Of a stretch of DNA of 64,000 nucleotides, positions 14,845-24,305 are shown in pieces. A model generated the notes under the pieces. It ran no database searches, was not told where the DNA came from, and saw only the letters and a list, made by a program, of their open reading frames with translations. The position numbers were made by a program, and so were the translations under genes. The number at the start of each line of letters is the position of its first letter. Within the stretch, counting starts at the first letter, position 1. This DNA comes from Paenibacillus sp. LHD-38 (lineage in GTDB: Bacteria; Bacillota; Bacilli; Paenibacillales; Paenibacillaceae): assembly GCF_031157315.1 (NCBI RefSeq), contig NZ_JAVIFU010000016.1, forward strand, positions 1 through 64,000, in the 5' to 3' direction.

Positions 14845-16878
14845 ATGAGTAGAAACGAGAAAAATAAAACGTTGTCATCCGCTGCGGTGAAGCGCGCGAT
14901 AATGGACAGCTTTGTTAAATTAAACCCGGTCACTATGATGAAAAATCCCGTCATGTTCGTCGTCGAGGTCGGCACGGTCATCGTGCTGCTGATGGCGTTA
15001 TTCCCGAATTATTTTGACTCGAAAGATCGTATTGGCTTTAATATCACAGTATTTTTTATCCTATTGTTTACGGTATTGTTCGCGAATTTCGCTGAAGCGA
15101 TAGCGGAAGGCCGTGGCAAAGCGCAGGCTGATTCACTTAAGAAGTCGAAGCAGGAAATGACGGCTAATAAGCTTATGGGCAACTCGATTACCGTTATTTC
15201 ATCGACGGAGCTTCGCAAGGGCGATATCGTTGTCGTGTCCCAAGGCGAAATGATTCCAGGTGACGGAGAGGTAATCGAAGGTTTGGCTTCCGTGGATGAG
15301 TCGGCCATTACAGGCGAGTCAGCCCCGGTTATTAAGGAAGCCGGCGGCGACTTCAGCTCCGTAACCGGCGGAACGAGAGTCGTGAGCGACCGGATTACAG
15401 TGAGGATGACGAGCGAACCCGGACAATCGTTTATTGACCGGATGATTGCATTAGTAGAAGGCGCGAAGCGGCAAAAAACGCCGAATGAAATTGCGCTTAA
15501 TACGCTCCTGACCAGTTTGACGATTATTTTCTTAATCGTAGTCGTGACATTGGCTCCAATTGCTAATTATCTCGATATTGAACTAGAGGTTCCGGTGTTG
15601 ATTGCATTGCTCGTTTGCCTTATTCCGACGACAATCGGCGGTTTGTTATCGGCAATCGGCATTGCGGGCATGGACCGGGTTACGAAGTTCAATGTGCTTG
15701 CCATGTCGGGTAAAGCGGTTGAGGCGGCCGGTGACATTAATACGATGATCCTGGATAAAACGGGTACGATCACCTTCGGCAACCGGATGGCAAGCGAGCT
15801 TGTTCCGGTTGGAGGAAATGCCATCAATCAGCTGTCGGAATGGGCAGCTATCAGCTCGATTAAGGATGAGACGCCCGAAGGCCGGTCTGTGCTCGAGTGG
15901 ATGAAGAAGCAAGGCAAGAGCTTTGATGCAACGATAGCGGACGGCGGTGAGTTCGTAGAGTTCAAGGCGGAGACGCGGATGAGCGGCATCGACCTGAAGG
16001 ATGGCCGCCACGTACGCAAGGGAGCGGTCGATGCGGTTAAGAAATGGGTAGCCGCACAAGGCGGGGAAATTCCGTCCGATCTAGAGCAGGTATCGAACAC
16101 GATTTCGAAATTAGGCGGAACGCCGCTTGCCGTGGCTGTAGATAATAAAATGTTCGGCGTTATTTATTTGAAGGATACCGTTAAGCCGGGGATGAAGGAA
16201 CGGTTCGATACGCTGCGCGAAATGGGCATCAAAACGATCATGTGTACGGGAGATAATCCGTTAACGGCTGCGACGATTGCTAAGGAAGCGGGTGTTGATG
16301 ATTTCATAGCGGAAAGTAAGCCTGAAGACAAAATTGCAGTCATTCGCCGCGAGCAGGCGGAAGGCAAGATGGTCGCCATGACCGGCGACGGTACGAATGA
16401 TGCTCCTGCCCTTGCGCAAGCGGATGTCGGTCTTGCCATGAACAGCGGTACGATAGCGGCTAAGGAAGCAGCAAATATGGTCGATTTGGACTCCGACCCT
16501 TCCAAAATCATTGAAGTTGTAGCCATCGGTAAGCAATTGCTTATGACGAGAGGCGCCTTGACAACATTCAGTATCGCCAACGATATTGCCAAATATTTTG
16601 CGATCATTCCGGCTATGTTCATGCTCGCTATTCCGGAGATGGGCGCGCTTAATATTATGAATCTGGGCTCTCCATTGTCAGCTGTGCTGTCGGCGCTTAT
16701 TTTCAATGCGATTATTATTCCACTGCTCATTCCGCTAGCGGTTAGAGGCGTGAAGTACACACCAATGAGCGGGGCTCGTCTGCTCAGCCGTAACGTATTT
16801 ATCTACGGGCTCGGCGGCGTCATTGTTCCTTTTGTCGGCATCAAGCTGATTGACTTGATCGTACACATTTGGATATAA
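14845..16878 (+). CDS. kdpB: Potassium-transporting ATPase ATP-binding subunit KdpB
   Basis: 677-aa P-type ATPase that energises K+ uptake through KdpA. The phosphorylation site is D304 in [12 protein letters not shown]. The actuator TGES is in ITGESAPV, and the hinge [10 protein letters not shown] is present. About seven membrane segments and a C-terminal helix pair complete the fold. Two ATGs lie at 14842 and 14845; GAGGTG at 14832-14837 favours the second. Gap to kdpA is 18 bp. All key catalytic motifs are intact. Confidence 0.97.
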   Translation: MSRNEKNKTLSSAAVKRAIMDSFVKLNPVTMMKNPVMFVVEVGTVIVLLMALFPNYFDSKDRIGFNITVFFILLFTVLFANFAEAIAEGRGKAQADSLKKSKQEMTANKLMGNSITVISSTELRKGDIVVVSQGEMIPGDGEVIEGLASVDESAITGESAPVIKEAGGDFSSVTGGTRVVSDRITVRMTSEPGQSFIDRMIALVEGAKRQKTPNEIALNTLLTSLTIIFLIVVVTLAPIANYLDIELEVPVLIALLVCLIPTTIGGLLSAIGIAGMDRVTKFNVLAMSGKAVEAAGDINTMILDKTGTITFGNRMASELVPVGGNAINQLSEWAAISSIKDETPEGRSVLEWMKKQGKSFDATIADGGEFVEFKAETRMSGIDLKDGRHVRKGAVDAVKKWVAAQGGEIPSDLEQVSNTISKLGGTPLAVAVDNKMFGVIYLKDTVKPGMKERFDTLREMGIKTIMCTGDNPLTAATIAKEAGVDDFIAESKPEDKIAVIRREQAEGKMVAMTGDGTNDAPALAQADVGLAMNSGTIAAKEAANMVDLDSDPSKIIEVVAIGKQLLMTRGALTTFSIANDIAKYFAIIPAMFMLAIPEMGALNIMNLGSPLSAVLSALIFNAIIIPLLIPLAVRGVKYTPMSGARLLSRNVFIYGLGGVIVPFVGIKLIDLIVHIWI

Positions 16879-16908
16879 ATTCATTATTAATGAAAGAAGG
16901 CATAAAAT

Positions 16909-17517
16909 ATGGACAGTCAAGCAAAATCAGGCTCTGGTAACGGTTTATCTATCCTTTCGGTTTCAATACGCATCAGCATAGTTTTCATGATCATTTGCGG
17001 CATTCTATATCCGTTAGCAAGTACGGGAGCAGCGCAGCTGCTCTTCCCGCATCAGGCAAACGGAAGCTTGCTGAAGAACAGCAGCGGCGAGGTGACGGGT
17101 TCCGAGCTCATCGGGCAAAGCTTTACGAATCCTAGCTTTTTCCAAGGCCGCGTGTCGAGTATCGTTCATAATGCAGCAGGTTCAGGCTCCAATAACTTTG
17201 CGCCGTCCAACCCGGCTTTGATCGAGCGGACGAAAGCATCGATTGAAGAGTGGAAAGCGAACAATCCGGAGGTTCCAATCGATCAGGTTCCGATCGCGCT
17301 AATCACGAATTCGGGCTCCGGCCTTGATCCGCACATTACGCCGAAATCAGCGTTGGTTCAAATACCACGAATCAGCAAGCTGACCGGACTTTCGCCAGAT
17401 GAACTCGAGACGCTCGTTAAGGCGCATACCGAAGGCCGCGATTTGGGAGTATTCGGCGAGGAAAGGGTCAATGTGCTTAAGCTGAATCTTGCGTTAACCG
17501 CAAAGCTGGGCAATTAA
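16909..17517 (+). CDS. kdpC: Potassium-transporting ATPase subunit KdpC
   Basis: 202-aa protein with one N-terminal membrane helix ([20 protein letters not shown]). An extracytoplasmic domain carries family motifs: [37 protein letters not shown] and a C-terminal LNLALTAKL. KdpC stabilises ATP binding and bridges KdpA and KdpB. It lies 30 bp after kdpB and completes KdpFABC. A strong hairpin follows before the KdpD-like gene. Confidence 0.95.
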   Translation: MDSQAKSGSGNGLSILSVSIRISIVFMIICGILYPLASTGAAQLLFPHQANGSLLKNSSGEVTGSELIGQSFTNPSFFQGRVSSIVHNAAGSGSNNFAPSNPALIERTKASIEEWKANNPEVPIDQVPIALITNSGSGLDPHITPKSALVQIPRISKLTGLSPDELETLVKAHTEGRDLGVFGEERVNVLKLNLALTAKLGN

Positions 17518-17534
17518 CTTTATCGCTGCTTCAT

Positions 17535-17561
17535 GCCCGCCCGTCGCGATGACGGGTGGGC
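17535..17561 (+). other. Strong intercistronic hairpin without T tract
   Basis: GCCCGCCCGTC (17535-17545) pairs with GACGGGTGGGC (17551-17561), an 11-bp GC-rich stem with one G-U pair and a 5-nt loop. No U run follows, so it is more likely an RNA-stability or partial-attenuation element separating kdpFABC from the KdpD-like gene. Confidence 0.6.
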
Positions 17562-17588
17562 TTCAAGCATTTAGGAGGAGAAGCCGCC

Positions 17589-19907
17589 GTGGTTCCATTT
17601 CGCAGAAAAACACCGGAAGAACTGTTGCTTTCCATCTCCAAGCTTCATAGGGGAAGGTTGAAAATATTAATAGGCGCCGTTAGCGGTTCGGGGAAAACAT
17701 ATCACATGCTGAAGGAAGGAGCGCAGCTGAAACGGGATGGGATCGATGTCGTCATATGCGCCGTTTCGACGCTGCAAAGGCCGGAAACTCTCGAACAGGT
17801 CGGACAGCTTGAGAGAGTTGCGAGCATCCATTGGTGGAAGGACAATCAAGAGCAGAAGGATTTAAATCTGGATGCGCTTATTGAACGAAATCCGGAGGTT
17901 GTACTGGTTGACGGACTCGCTCATCGCAATCGTACGGAGGCGAGATTTGGAACACGCTTGGAGGACGTTCTCTTTCTATTAGAGAAAGGGATAAGCGTTA
18001 TCACGACGATTAATGTATACGAGCTCGAAGGAGCAGATGAGACAGCGTTAAAATGGACGGGCATAAGGGCAGCGTGCACGGTGCCAGCCAATACGCTCGA
18101 GCTGGCGGATGAGGTCCGCCTTATCGATGTATCTCCGGAGACGATGCTGAAACGGTTCAAGGACGGTATTCTTGGCGATCGTCCAAATCCGGCTATTTCG
18201 ATGCGAGGAAATTTAGCGGTGCTGCGCGAGCTGTCACTTCGGCTCGTTGCCGAGGGAGTAAACGACTCGCTAGAGAAGCACCGTGAAGAGCTGGGGCTTA
18301 CCGGGCCGTCGGGAGCATCGGAACGAATTTTGGTTACAGCGCAATATCATTGGAACGGCTCGTTATATGTGCGCCGAGGTCAGCAAATCGCAAGAAGGTT
18401 AAACGGAGATATCGTTGTCGTTTCCTTCGTGAATCCGAAGAAGAGCTTATCTAAGGAAGAGCAAGCCTTCCGAACATCGATTAAGAAACTCACTAAAAAG
18501 GTGGAAGGGAAATTCGAGGAGCTTCCGCTGATTAAACGCCGCAGGCTGCCTGCCGCACTTGTCCGTTACGCAGAGGAGCACCACGTGACGCGTATCGTAA
18601 TGGGCCATTCCAAGCAGAGCAGGTGGCAGCAGCTGTGGCAGGGATCGATTGTCGACGGTATACTGCGCAAGCTTAATCAGGTGGACTTGTTTCTGATGGC
18701 GGATCGGGCAGAGCATGAGGACGAACGGATTATGCCGGTCAAGCAAAGAAGAGATTCCGAGAGGGAGCTGTTTCGCAGATTCAGCCCGGAGGAGCGGGAG
18801 AGGCAAATCGAAACCATTCGAAGAGGAACATTCCATATTTATATCGGCGCTGCTCCTGGAGTAGGGAAGACATACACCATGCTTTCGGAAGCGAACGCGC
18901 TGCTTCGCAAGGGCATCGATATCGTGATTGGTTTACTTGAGACGCATGGGCGGCATGAAACGCAGAGGCAGATTGGGGACCTACCGCTCATCGAGCAGCA
19001 AACGATCGATTACCGAGGGACGAAGCTGAAGGAAATGGATGTCGATGCGATCATTCGCCGTAATCCGGACGTTGTGCTTGTTGATGAGCTTGCCCATACT
19101 AACGTGCCGGGAAGCTTGCGGAAGAAACGTTACGAGGATGTTATCCATTTGCTCGAAAAGGGCATTTCAGTTATATCAACGATGAATGTGCAGCATATCG
19201 AAAGCTTGAACGACGCGGTTAAGCAAATAACCGGCGTGACCGTAAGAGAAACAGTGCCTGACGCCATAATACGCATGGCTAATCAAGTGGAGCTTATTGA
19301 TGTAACACCGCAAATGCTGCAGCAGCGTATGCGGGAAGGCAAAATTTACGCGATGGCAAAGGTGGACCAGGCGCTGGGCGCTTTCTTTACGACAGGTAAT
19401 TTAATCGCGCTGCGAGAGCTCGCTTTGCGGGAAATTGCCGATGACGTTGATGAACGGCTGGAGTCATGGGATCGCAACCAGACATTACGCGGGCCTCTGC
19501 GAAGGCGGGAGGTTATATTTGTAGGTGTTGATATACGCTCGAACGCCGAACGGCTCATCCGCCGCGGCTTCCGGCTAGCCTATCGGCTAAAGGCAGAATG
19601 GCATGTTCATTACGTGCAAGACGGCTCACCGTGGACGGAAGAGATGACGGCCAAGAAAGATGCTCTAGTGCATTTAACAGAACGGCTGGGGGGAGTCTTC
19701 GAGATGTCGAAAGCAGAAAGCAGAGCGCACATCGCCGCTACCCTTCTTACGGCAGCCAATCGCTCGAAATCGACGCAGATTATTATCGGACAGTCTGATC
19801 GGACGTTTTGGCAGTCCTTGCGGTGGGGTAACATGGTTCGCCAGCTGCTGCAAACGGGCCGCCATATGGATGTACTTATTGTAGCGAATCGCCTCTCTGA
19901 TAAGTAA
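17589..19907 (+). CDS. Kinase-less KdpD-like protein with two tandem KdpD-USP units
   Basis: 772-aa cytoplasmic protein built from two copies of the KdpD N-terminal sensor region. Unit 1 has Walker A GAVSGSGKT (29-37), VVLVDGLAH and a USP-like domain from about 245. Unit 2 has Walker A GAAPGVGKT (420-428), VVLVDELAHTN and a USP-like domain from about 641. There are no transmembrane helices, no histidine phosphoacceptor and no HATPase domain, so it cannot be a sensor kinase by itself; kdpE is absent as well. The GTG at 17589 follows GGAGGAG. The FTAxY-type c-di-AMP motif known from S. aureus KdpD USP is not visible. It probably modulates Kdp or another kinase; truncated KdpDs are known, the doubled form seems unusual. 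Confidence 0.85.
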   Translation: MVPFRRKTPEELLLSISKLHRGRLKILIGAVSGSGKTYHMLKEGAQLKRDGIDVVICAVSTLQRPETLEQVGQLERVASIHWWKDNQEQKDLNLDALIERNPEVVLVDGLAHRNRTEARFGTRLEDVLFLLEKGISVITTINVYELEGADETALKWTGIRAACTVPANTLELADEVRLIDVSPETMLKRFKDGILGDRPNPAISMRGNLAVLRELSLRLVAEGVNDSLEKHREELGLTGPSGASERILVTAQYHWNGSLYVRRGQQIARRLNGDIVVVSFVNPKKSLSKEEQAFRTSIKKLTKKVEGKFEELPLIKRRRLPAALVRYAEEHHVTRIVMGHSKQSRWQQLWQGSIVDGILRKLNQVDLFLMADRAEHEDERIMPVKQRRDSERELFRRFSPEERERQIETIRRGTFHIYIGAAPGVGKTYTMLSEANALLRKGIDIVIGLLETHGRHETQRQIGDLPLIEQQTIDYRGTKLKEMDVDAIIRRNPDVVLVDELAHTNVPGSLRKKRYEDVIHLLEKGISVISTMNVQHIESLNDAVKQITGVTVRETVPDAIIRMANQVELIDVTPQMLQQRMREGKIYAMAKVDQALGAFFTTGNLIALRELALREIADDVDERLESWDRNQTLRGPLRRREVIFVGVDIRSNAERLIRRGFRLAYRLKAEWHVHYVQDGSPWTEEMTAKKDALVHLTERLGGVFEMSKAESRAHIAATLLTAANRSKSTQIIIGQSDRTFWQSLRWGNMVRQLLQTGRHMDVLIVANRLSDK

Positions 19908-19911
19908 AGCA

Positions 19912-19956
19912 AAGAAGCTCTCCCTCTATTGATAATGGATGGGAGAGCTTCTTTTG
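19912..19956 (+). terminator. kdp operon terminator
   Basis: AAGAAGCTCTCCC (19912-19924) pairs perfectly with GGGAGAGCTTCTT (19941-19953), followed by TTG. It ends the kdp operon. Confidence 0.85.
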
Positions 19957-20155
19957 TGGCGGTCGGTCCTTCTATTCCAAGCAATAATGAATAATAAAAT
20001 GATTCCCAGAGTTCCGAATAGCTACTGATTACTTCATTATCATCGAATCGGAGTTATATTAGTAATTTTTTAATATAGCATGACAATTTCATTAAATCGG
20101 CGTATTATAATGAACGTGCTTAACCATATTGAGAAAAAAGGAGTTGAGTTCTTTA

Positions 20156-20296
20156 ATGGGTAGTCGAAGTTGCAACGAACCCGAGCCAAGTTCGCAACAT
20201 GAGGAAGTCATTAACAAACCAATACTCAGAAGATTGATTGCCAAATTGAATATCAACTCTTTTGTATGGCAGGGGCATTTCTGGCTTCCTCACTAA
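20156..20296 (+). CDS. Candidate 46-aa leader ORF upstream of corA
   Basis: The ATG at 20156 opens a frame beginning MGSRSCNEPEPSSQHEE and ending NINSFVWQGHFWLPH, and stops 18 bp before the corA ATG. A GGAG lies 12 nt upstream, rather far. Within it GTTG/CAAC (20169-20172 with 20195-20198) and CGAAC/GTTCG (20176-20180 with 20190-20194) make a bulged hairpin. Mg2+ transporter genes in other bacteria are controlled by short Pro- or acidic-residue leader peptides, and this one has the Pro/Glu stretch EPEPSS, so a regulatory uORF is plausible. The 19957-20155 stretch otherwise looks empty apart from AT-rich promoter-like sequence. Confidence 0.4.
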   Translation: MGSRSCNEPEPSSQHEEVINKPILRRLIAKLNINSFVWQGHFWLPH

Positions 20297-20314
20297 TCTG
20301 AGGAGGTTATATCA

Positions 20315-21253
20315 ATGTTGAAAATTTATCATACTGACGAGCAAGGAATACTCAAAGAAATTAATGAGATTACTTCCGGGTGCTGGATAAATCTTGTATC
20401 TCCAACTGAACAAGAAATGAATCAAGTAGCTGATGAAGCACAAATCCCTTTGGACTTTATCAAAGACCCATTAGATGAAGAAGAACGGTCAAGGATTGAA
20501 AATGACGATAATAATGTTCTAATCATTGTAAATATTCCATTGGTTTTGAAAGATGAAAAGGGGATTCCCATTTATGATACGATTCCATTAGGAATGATTA
20601 TTGCCAATGATTGCTTTATTACGGTTTGCTTAAAAGACAATCCCATTTTCCACGTTTTTGCACAAAATAAAGTGAAAAATTTTTACACTTATAAAAAAAC
20701 AAGGTTTTCATTTCAAATTCTATATTTAATAGCGACATCTTATCTCAAATATCTAAAACAAATTATTAAAATGACAGACGAAATTGAGAAGAAATTACAT
20801 CAGTCGATGAAAAACAAAGAACTTTTTTCATTATTAAATATGGAAAAGAGTTTGGTCTATTTTACAACCTCTTTAAAATCTAATAATATTGTTATGCAAA
20901 AAATGCTGAAAAGCAAATATATGAAAATGTATGAGGATGACCAAGAATTATTGGAAGATGTAATCGTAGAAAATCAACAAGCAATTGAAATGTCTGAAAC
21001 CCATACAACAATATTAAGTGGTATGATGGACGCTTTTGCTTCTGTCATTTCCAATAACTTAAATATCGTAATGAAATTCTTGACATCCATTACTATTATT
21101 TTATCTTTGCCAACCATGGTGGCGAGTTTTTATGGTATGAACGTCCAAATTCCATTTCAAGATTACCCTTACGCATTTTTTATCGCAATGACCATTTCCG
21201 TTATTTTATCAAGTATCACAGCAATTATATTCTGGAAGAAGAGGTTCTTCTAA
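20315..21253 (+). CDS. corA: CorA-family Mg2+ transporter (copy 1)
   Basis: 312-aa divalent cation channel of the CorA 2-TM-GxN type. A large cytoplasmic N-terminal domain is followed by two C-terminal membrane helices. The pore motif YGMN is in ASFYGMNVQIPF, and the C-terminus is basic (FWKKRFF). The sequence is notably AT-rich compared with the kdp region, which may mean a different origin. GAGGAGG precedes the ATG, and a possible leader ORF lies upstream. It converges with the second CorA gene. Confidence 0.93.
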   Translation: MLKIYHTDEQGILKEINEITSGCWINLVSPTEQEMNQVADEAQIPLDFIKDPLDEEERSRIENDDNNVLIIVNIPLVLKDEKGIPIYDTIPLGMIIANDCFITVCLKDNPIFHVFAQNKVKNFYTYKKTRFSFQILYLIATSYLKYLKQIIKMTDEIEKKLHQSMKNKELFSLLNMEKSLVYFTTSLKSNNIVMQKMLKSKYMKMYEDDQELLEDVIVENQQAIEMSETHTTILSGMMDAFASVISNNLNIVMKFLTSITIILSLPTMVASFYGMNVQIPFQDYPYAFFIAMTISVILSSITAIIFWKKRFF

Positions 21254-21264
21254 TAGCTTGAACA

Positions 21265-21296
21265 GCCGATGTTTTCTAAACAGGACATCGGCTTTT
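21265..21296. terminator. Terminator between convergent corA genes
   Basis: GCCGATGT (21265-21272) pairs with ACATCGGC (21285-21292), followed by T4. It can serve the + strand corA. Confidence 0.75.
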
Positions 21297-21306
21297 AAGC
21301 ATTATT

Positions 21307-22257
21307 CTATTTAAACCAACCCTTTCGCCATAGCCAGAATAACATTGTAGACCCAACTCCTAACAAAACCCCTAATACTCCAAAATATCCCCATCGCCAA
21401 GTAAGTTCTGGCATATACTCAAAATTCATTCCATAAATGCTCGCAATAAAGGTTAAGGGAATAAAAATGGATGTCATAACGGTTAGTGTTTTCATAATTT
21501 TATTCATTCTGTTTGAATTTATTGAAATGTAGCTATCCCGCATATCGGCTGTCATTTCTCGATCAGACTCAATCATTTCGGAAAGCTTCAGCAAATGGTC
21601 GTAAATATCGGTAAAGTAAACCAATTGTTCTTTAATTCCATCAATTTTTTCCGAATTAATTATGCGGTAAAGAAGCTCCCTCATAGGTAAGACGGTTTTT
21701 CGTAGTTTGAGCAAATTAGAGCGGATATCGAAAATTGTATCCATTAATTTTTCAACGCTTTCGTTAATATCATTGCTTTCAATTTCATTTAATTGGTCTT
21801 CTATTTGATACAAAGTTGGAAAATAGTTGTCAACCAATTTGTCCATAATGGTGTAAGCAACATAAATATGATCTTTTTCGGATAAACATTTATGTTCAAT
21901 TAAGCGGCTCCAGGCTTCATCGATCTCTATGCTATCGAGTAAATGGAATGAAACCACGAAGTTTCTGCCGATAAACAAATCAATTTCTTCGGCTTGCAAA
22001 GATTTTTGATTAATGGCATGGAGTACAAAAAAGTGGTCATCATCATAATGGTCTAATTTTGGACGTTGTAAAAAGTGGAGACAATCTTCAATAGCTAAGT
22101 GATGAAAGTGGAAATGGGTTTTTAATAATTTTATTTCTTCTTCTGTAGGAGAATTGAAATCAACCCAAAACCACTTATTATTTGAATCAGTAAGGTCGGT
22201 TATATGAATATCTGTAATCACTTTCAAGTCGTTGGTTACAGCAATTGTTCGAAGCAA
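21307..22257 (-). CDS. corA: CorA-family Mg2+/Co2+ transporter (copy 2)
   Basis: 316-aa CorA protein of a different subtype from copy 1. The long N-terminal domain (WFWVDFNSPTEEEI, HHLAIEDCLH) is typical, and the pore motif is ASIYGMNFEYMPEL. A second helix, GVLGVLLGVGSTMLFWLW, and a basic tail follow. The start is a TTG at 22257 with GAGGATGG about 9 nt upstream. The two CorA genes are only distantly similar, so this is not a simple duplication. Confidence 0.92.
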   Translation of the reverse strand: MLRTIAVTNDLKVITDIHITDLTDSNNKWFWVDFNSPTEEEIKLLKTHFHFHHLAIEDCLHFLQRPKLDHYDDDHFFVLHAINQKSLQAEEIDLFIGRNFVVSFHLLDSIEIDEAWSRLIEHKCLSEKDHIYVAYTIMDKLVDNYFPTLYQIEDQLNEIESNDINESVEKLMDTIFDIRSNLLKLRKTVLPMRELLYRIINSEKIDGIKEQLVYFTDIYDHLLKLSEMIESDREMTADMRDSYISINSNRMNKIMKTLTVMTSIFIPLTFIASIYGMNFEYMPELTWRWGYFGVLGVLLGVGSTMLFWLWRKGWFK

Positions 22258-22425
22258 AATTGCACCATCCTCATGTAAAAATCTAATTAAGGATATTATT
22301 GCATTAGAAGCTATGATTTATTATTGTTGGGAAACTCGTCATCAAAATGTTCACAGACTGTTCACTTATGTGGAGCTTTCCATTAACTCTATAATAACAA
22401 GGGTAAATAGAGAGGATGATGGAAA

Positions 22426-22914
22426 TTGCCAACAACGAAGAAAGAAAATTTTTATTTTGGGTTGATGATGTGCTCTGGGATGGTCGTAGTCATGACATTT
22501 TATAATTTAGTTACAAATGGCTTGATCGGCACGGTACCTTTGGAAGGTATACTTATCCAGCTTATTCTGGGCTTTATTACTGCTTTCTTGGTGGAATCAT
22601 TTATTGTCGGTCCAGTGGCTAAGAAAATTGCTTTATCATTACCATATGACAAGTCTAAAAAGTTATTTGTGATTCTAGCCATCTCATTTTTTATGGTGAT
22701 TGGAATGGTTCTCTGTATGTCTCTTTTTGGATTGGGAACTGCTTATCTTTCTAACAGCCTGGTAGGAGAACCATTGCTTGAGAGTTACCTTTCGATCGTT
22801 TTCAAAAATTTTATTTTTGCTTTTCCGCTGCAACTCCTAATTGTGGGACCGCTTGTTCGGTATTTATTTGTTAAATTCGTTAAAGAAAAAAGCATGACGG
22901 AATCTTTAAGCTAA
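22426..22914 (+). CDS. DUF2798 integral membrane protein
   Basis: 162-aa membrane protein with four hydrophobic segments arranged as two similar halves (FGLMMCSGMVVVMTFYNL and ISFFMVIGMVLCMSLFGL). Each half ends in a conserved-looking LIVGPL or FIVGPVAKK element, the pattern I link with DUF2798. The start appears to be TTG at 22426 with GAGG 10 nt upstream. It is transcribed away from copy 2 of corA. Function unknown. Confidence 0.7.
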   Translation: MPTTKKENFYFGLMMCSGMVVVMTFYNLVTNGLIGTVPLEGILIQLILGFITAFLVESFIVGPVAKKIALSLPYDKSKKLFVILAISFFMVIGMVLCMSLFGLGTAYLSNSLVGEPLLESYLSIVFKNFIFAFPLQLLIVGPLVRYLFVKFVKEKSMTESLS

Positions 22915-22920
22915 TCTATG

Positions 22921-23015
22921 TTCAACTAACGGGCGGGTGTCTATGGCTTTAGCTCAATAAACAATAGGATAAGGCTGCCACAAATAATCGGCAGCCTCGT
23001 CAAGCTATTGAGCAG
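22921..23015. repeat. Dispersed hairpin repeat, also a possible terminator
   Basis: Nested inverted repeats: GCTCAATA (22952-22959) with TATTGAGC (23006-23013), and inside them GGCTGCC (22973-22979) with GGCAGCC (22990-22996). The edge AACTAACGGGCGGG and the central stem resemble elements at 58285-58360 and 60690-60790. It separates the DUF2798 gene from the convergent antiporter. Confidence 0.6.
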
Positions 23016-23052
23016 TTGTTTTAGTGATATGGTATTTATCAAATAAAAGCAG

Positions 23053-24288
23053 CTACCGATCAGACTCATATACGATACCGAGTTTACGTGCTACGAAAGC
23101 AGTCGTACTGGCCTGAAAAACAATCGTAAGCAAAACAGCCATAAACGTCACTGCTGCAATGATTTCTACATGCTCGATACCCGCAGCTGCCACCATACCT
23201 GCAAGTGCTGCTGGAATAACTCCTGTTTCTCGCACCCAAAACATGAACAATATCTCATTTCGTTCCCATTTGGCACTCCGATCGAGAAGTGCGCATGCGA
23301 GTACGGTCAAAGGCCGGGCGATCAACATGAATATTGCAATGACTGCAACACTTGGCCAGAAATAATGAAGAATAGCCTCTATATTGACTTGGCTGCCTAA
23401 TAATATAAAAATAAGCATTCGCATCATCAAGGTAAGATTCTCTGAGAAATGATTCATTTCCGATTCCTTTTCCTTCATATTCAGTTTGAACAAAGGAGCA
23501 TTTCCCCAGATAAGACCAGCTACAAATGTAGCCATAAATCCACTCACGTGGAATGTTTCTCCGAGTAGAAAAGCCCCTAGTGCCGCTACAATCATTGCAA
23601 TCGTCGTATAATCACGCAATAAGCCTAATGTGCGATGAGATGTCAAGTAGGTCAATAGAAACCCAATGAATAACCCAACAGCAATTCCACCTAACGCAGT
23701 GGTCAGGAAATTCATGATTCCGGATGAAATCGTGACTTTTTGCGTTCCCATGATGATCGCCAGGATCGAAAACGTTAGAATTGAACCAGTCGCATCGTTA
23801 AAAGCAGACTCACTCTCCACCGTTTCTCTAACCTTAGGCCGGATTTTAACCTGCTTAAATACCGGTATGAGCGTTGCAGGATCAGTGGAAGAGATAATCG
23901 CACCTAGTAGAAAAGCATAAATCCAATCTAGTCCAAGCAAGTAGTGCACAGCTGCAGCCACCGCACCACACGTAATCAATACGCCAGGTACACTCAACAG
24001 GGATACGGTTACCCAGACTTTAGCAAGCCCCTGCAAACGAATGTTTCTTCCGCCGTCAAATAGGATGAGGGCAGAACCGATAATCAGAATAAATTGATTG
24101 GTAAATGATGTACTTGGTTCATTGATCAGATGCAATCCTTGACCTAAAACCATACCAGAAATTAAAAAAACGGCAACGTCCGGTAACTTTACTGCCTTGG
24201 CAATTTTTCCGCTTAACACGCCTACAGCATATATTAGAACGAGGAGAAACAGTACATGATGAATCATTATCGTAGTCTCGTTAACCAT
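23053..24288 (-). CDS. CPA1-type K+(Na+)/H+ antiporter
   Basis: 411-aa polytopic membrane protein with about 12 helices. Motifs of the CPA1 (NhaP/YvgP-like) group are visible: GSALILFDGG, SSTDPATLIPV and SESAFNDATGSIL, which contains the ion-binding ND pair. No RCK domain is attached. AGGAGG lies about 10 nt before the ATG at 24288. The gene follows ktrA by 17 bp in the ktrB-ktrA-antiporter operon. Coupling an uptake system with an exchanger suggests control of K+ level and pH. Confidence 0.88.
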   Translation of the reverse strand: MVNETTIMIHHVLFLLVLIYAVGVLSGKIAKAVKLPDVAVFLISGMVLGQGLHLINEPSTSFTNQFILIIGSALILFDGGRNIRLQGLAKVWVTVSLLSVPGVLITCGAVAAAVHYLLGLDWIYAFLLGAIISSTDPATLIPVFKQVKIRPKVRETVESESAFNDATGSILTFSILAIIMGTQKVTISSGIMNFLTTALGGIAVGLFIGFLLTYLTSHRTLGLLRDYTTIAMIVAALGAFLLGETFHVSGFMATFVAGLIWGNAPLFKLNMKEKESEMNHFSENLTLMMRMLIFILLGSQVNIEAILHYFWPSVAVIAIFMLIARPLTVLACALLDRSAKWERNEILFMFWVRETGVIPAALAGMVAAAGIEHVEIIAAVTFMAVLLTIVFQASTTAFVARKLGIVYESDR

Positions 24289-24305
24289 GCAACTCAGTCC
24301 TCCTG

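Noticed and set aside
16164..16760. 198-aa minus-strand ORF inside kdpB
   Set aside because: Antisense shadow of a strongly conserved kdpB region; Ser/Ile-rich composition and no ribosome site.
17589..19907. Annotation as sensor kinase KdpD
   Set aside because: There is no membrane domain, H box or ATPase domain of a histidine kinase; only duplicated N-terminal sensor units.
19957..20314. M-box (ykoK) Mg2+ riboswitch before corA
   Set aside because: The conserved M-box sequence blocks could not be found; only a small ORF with a hairpin is present.
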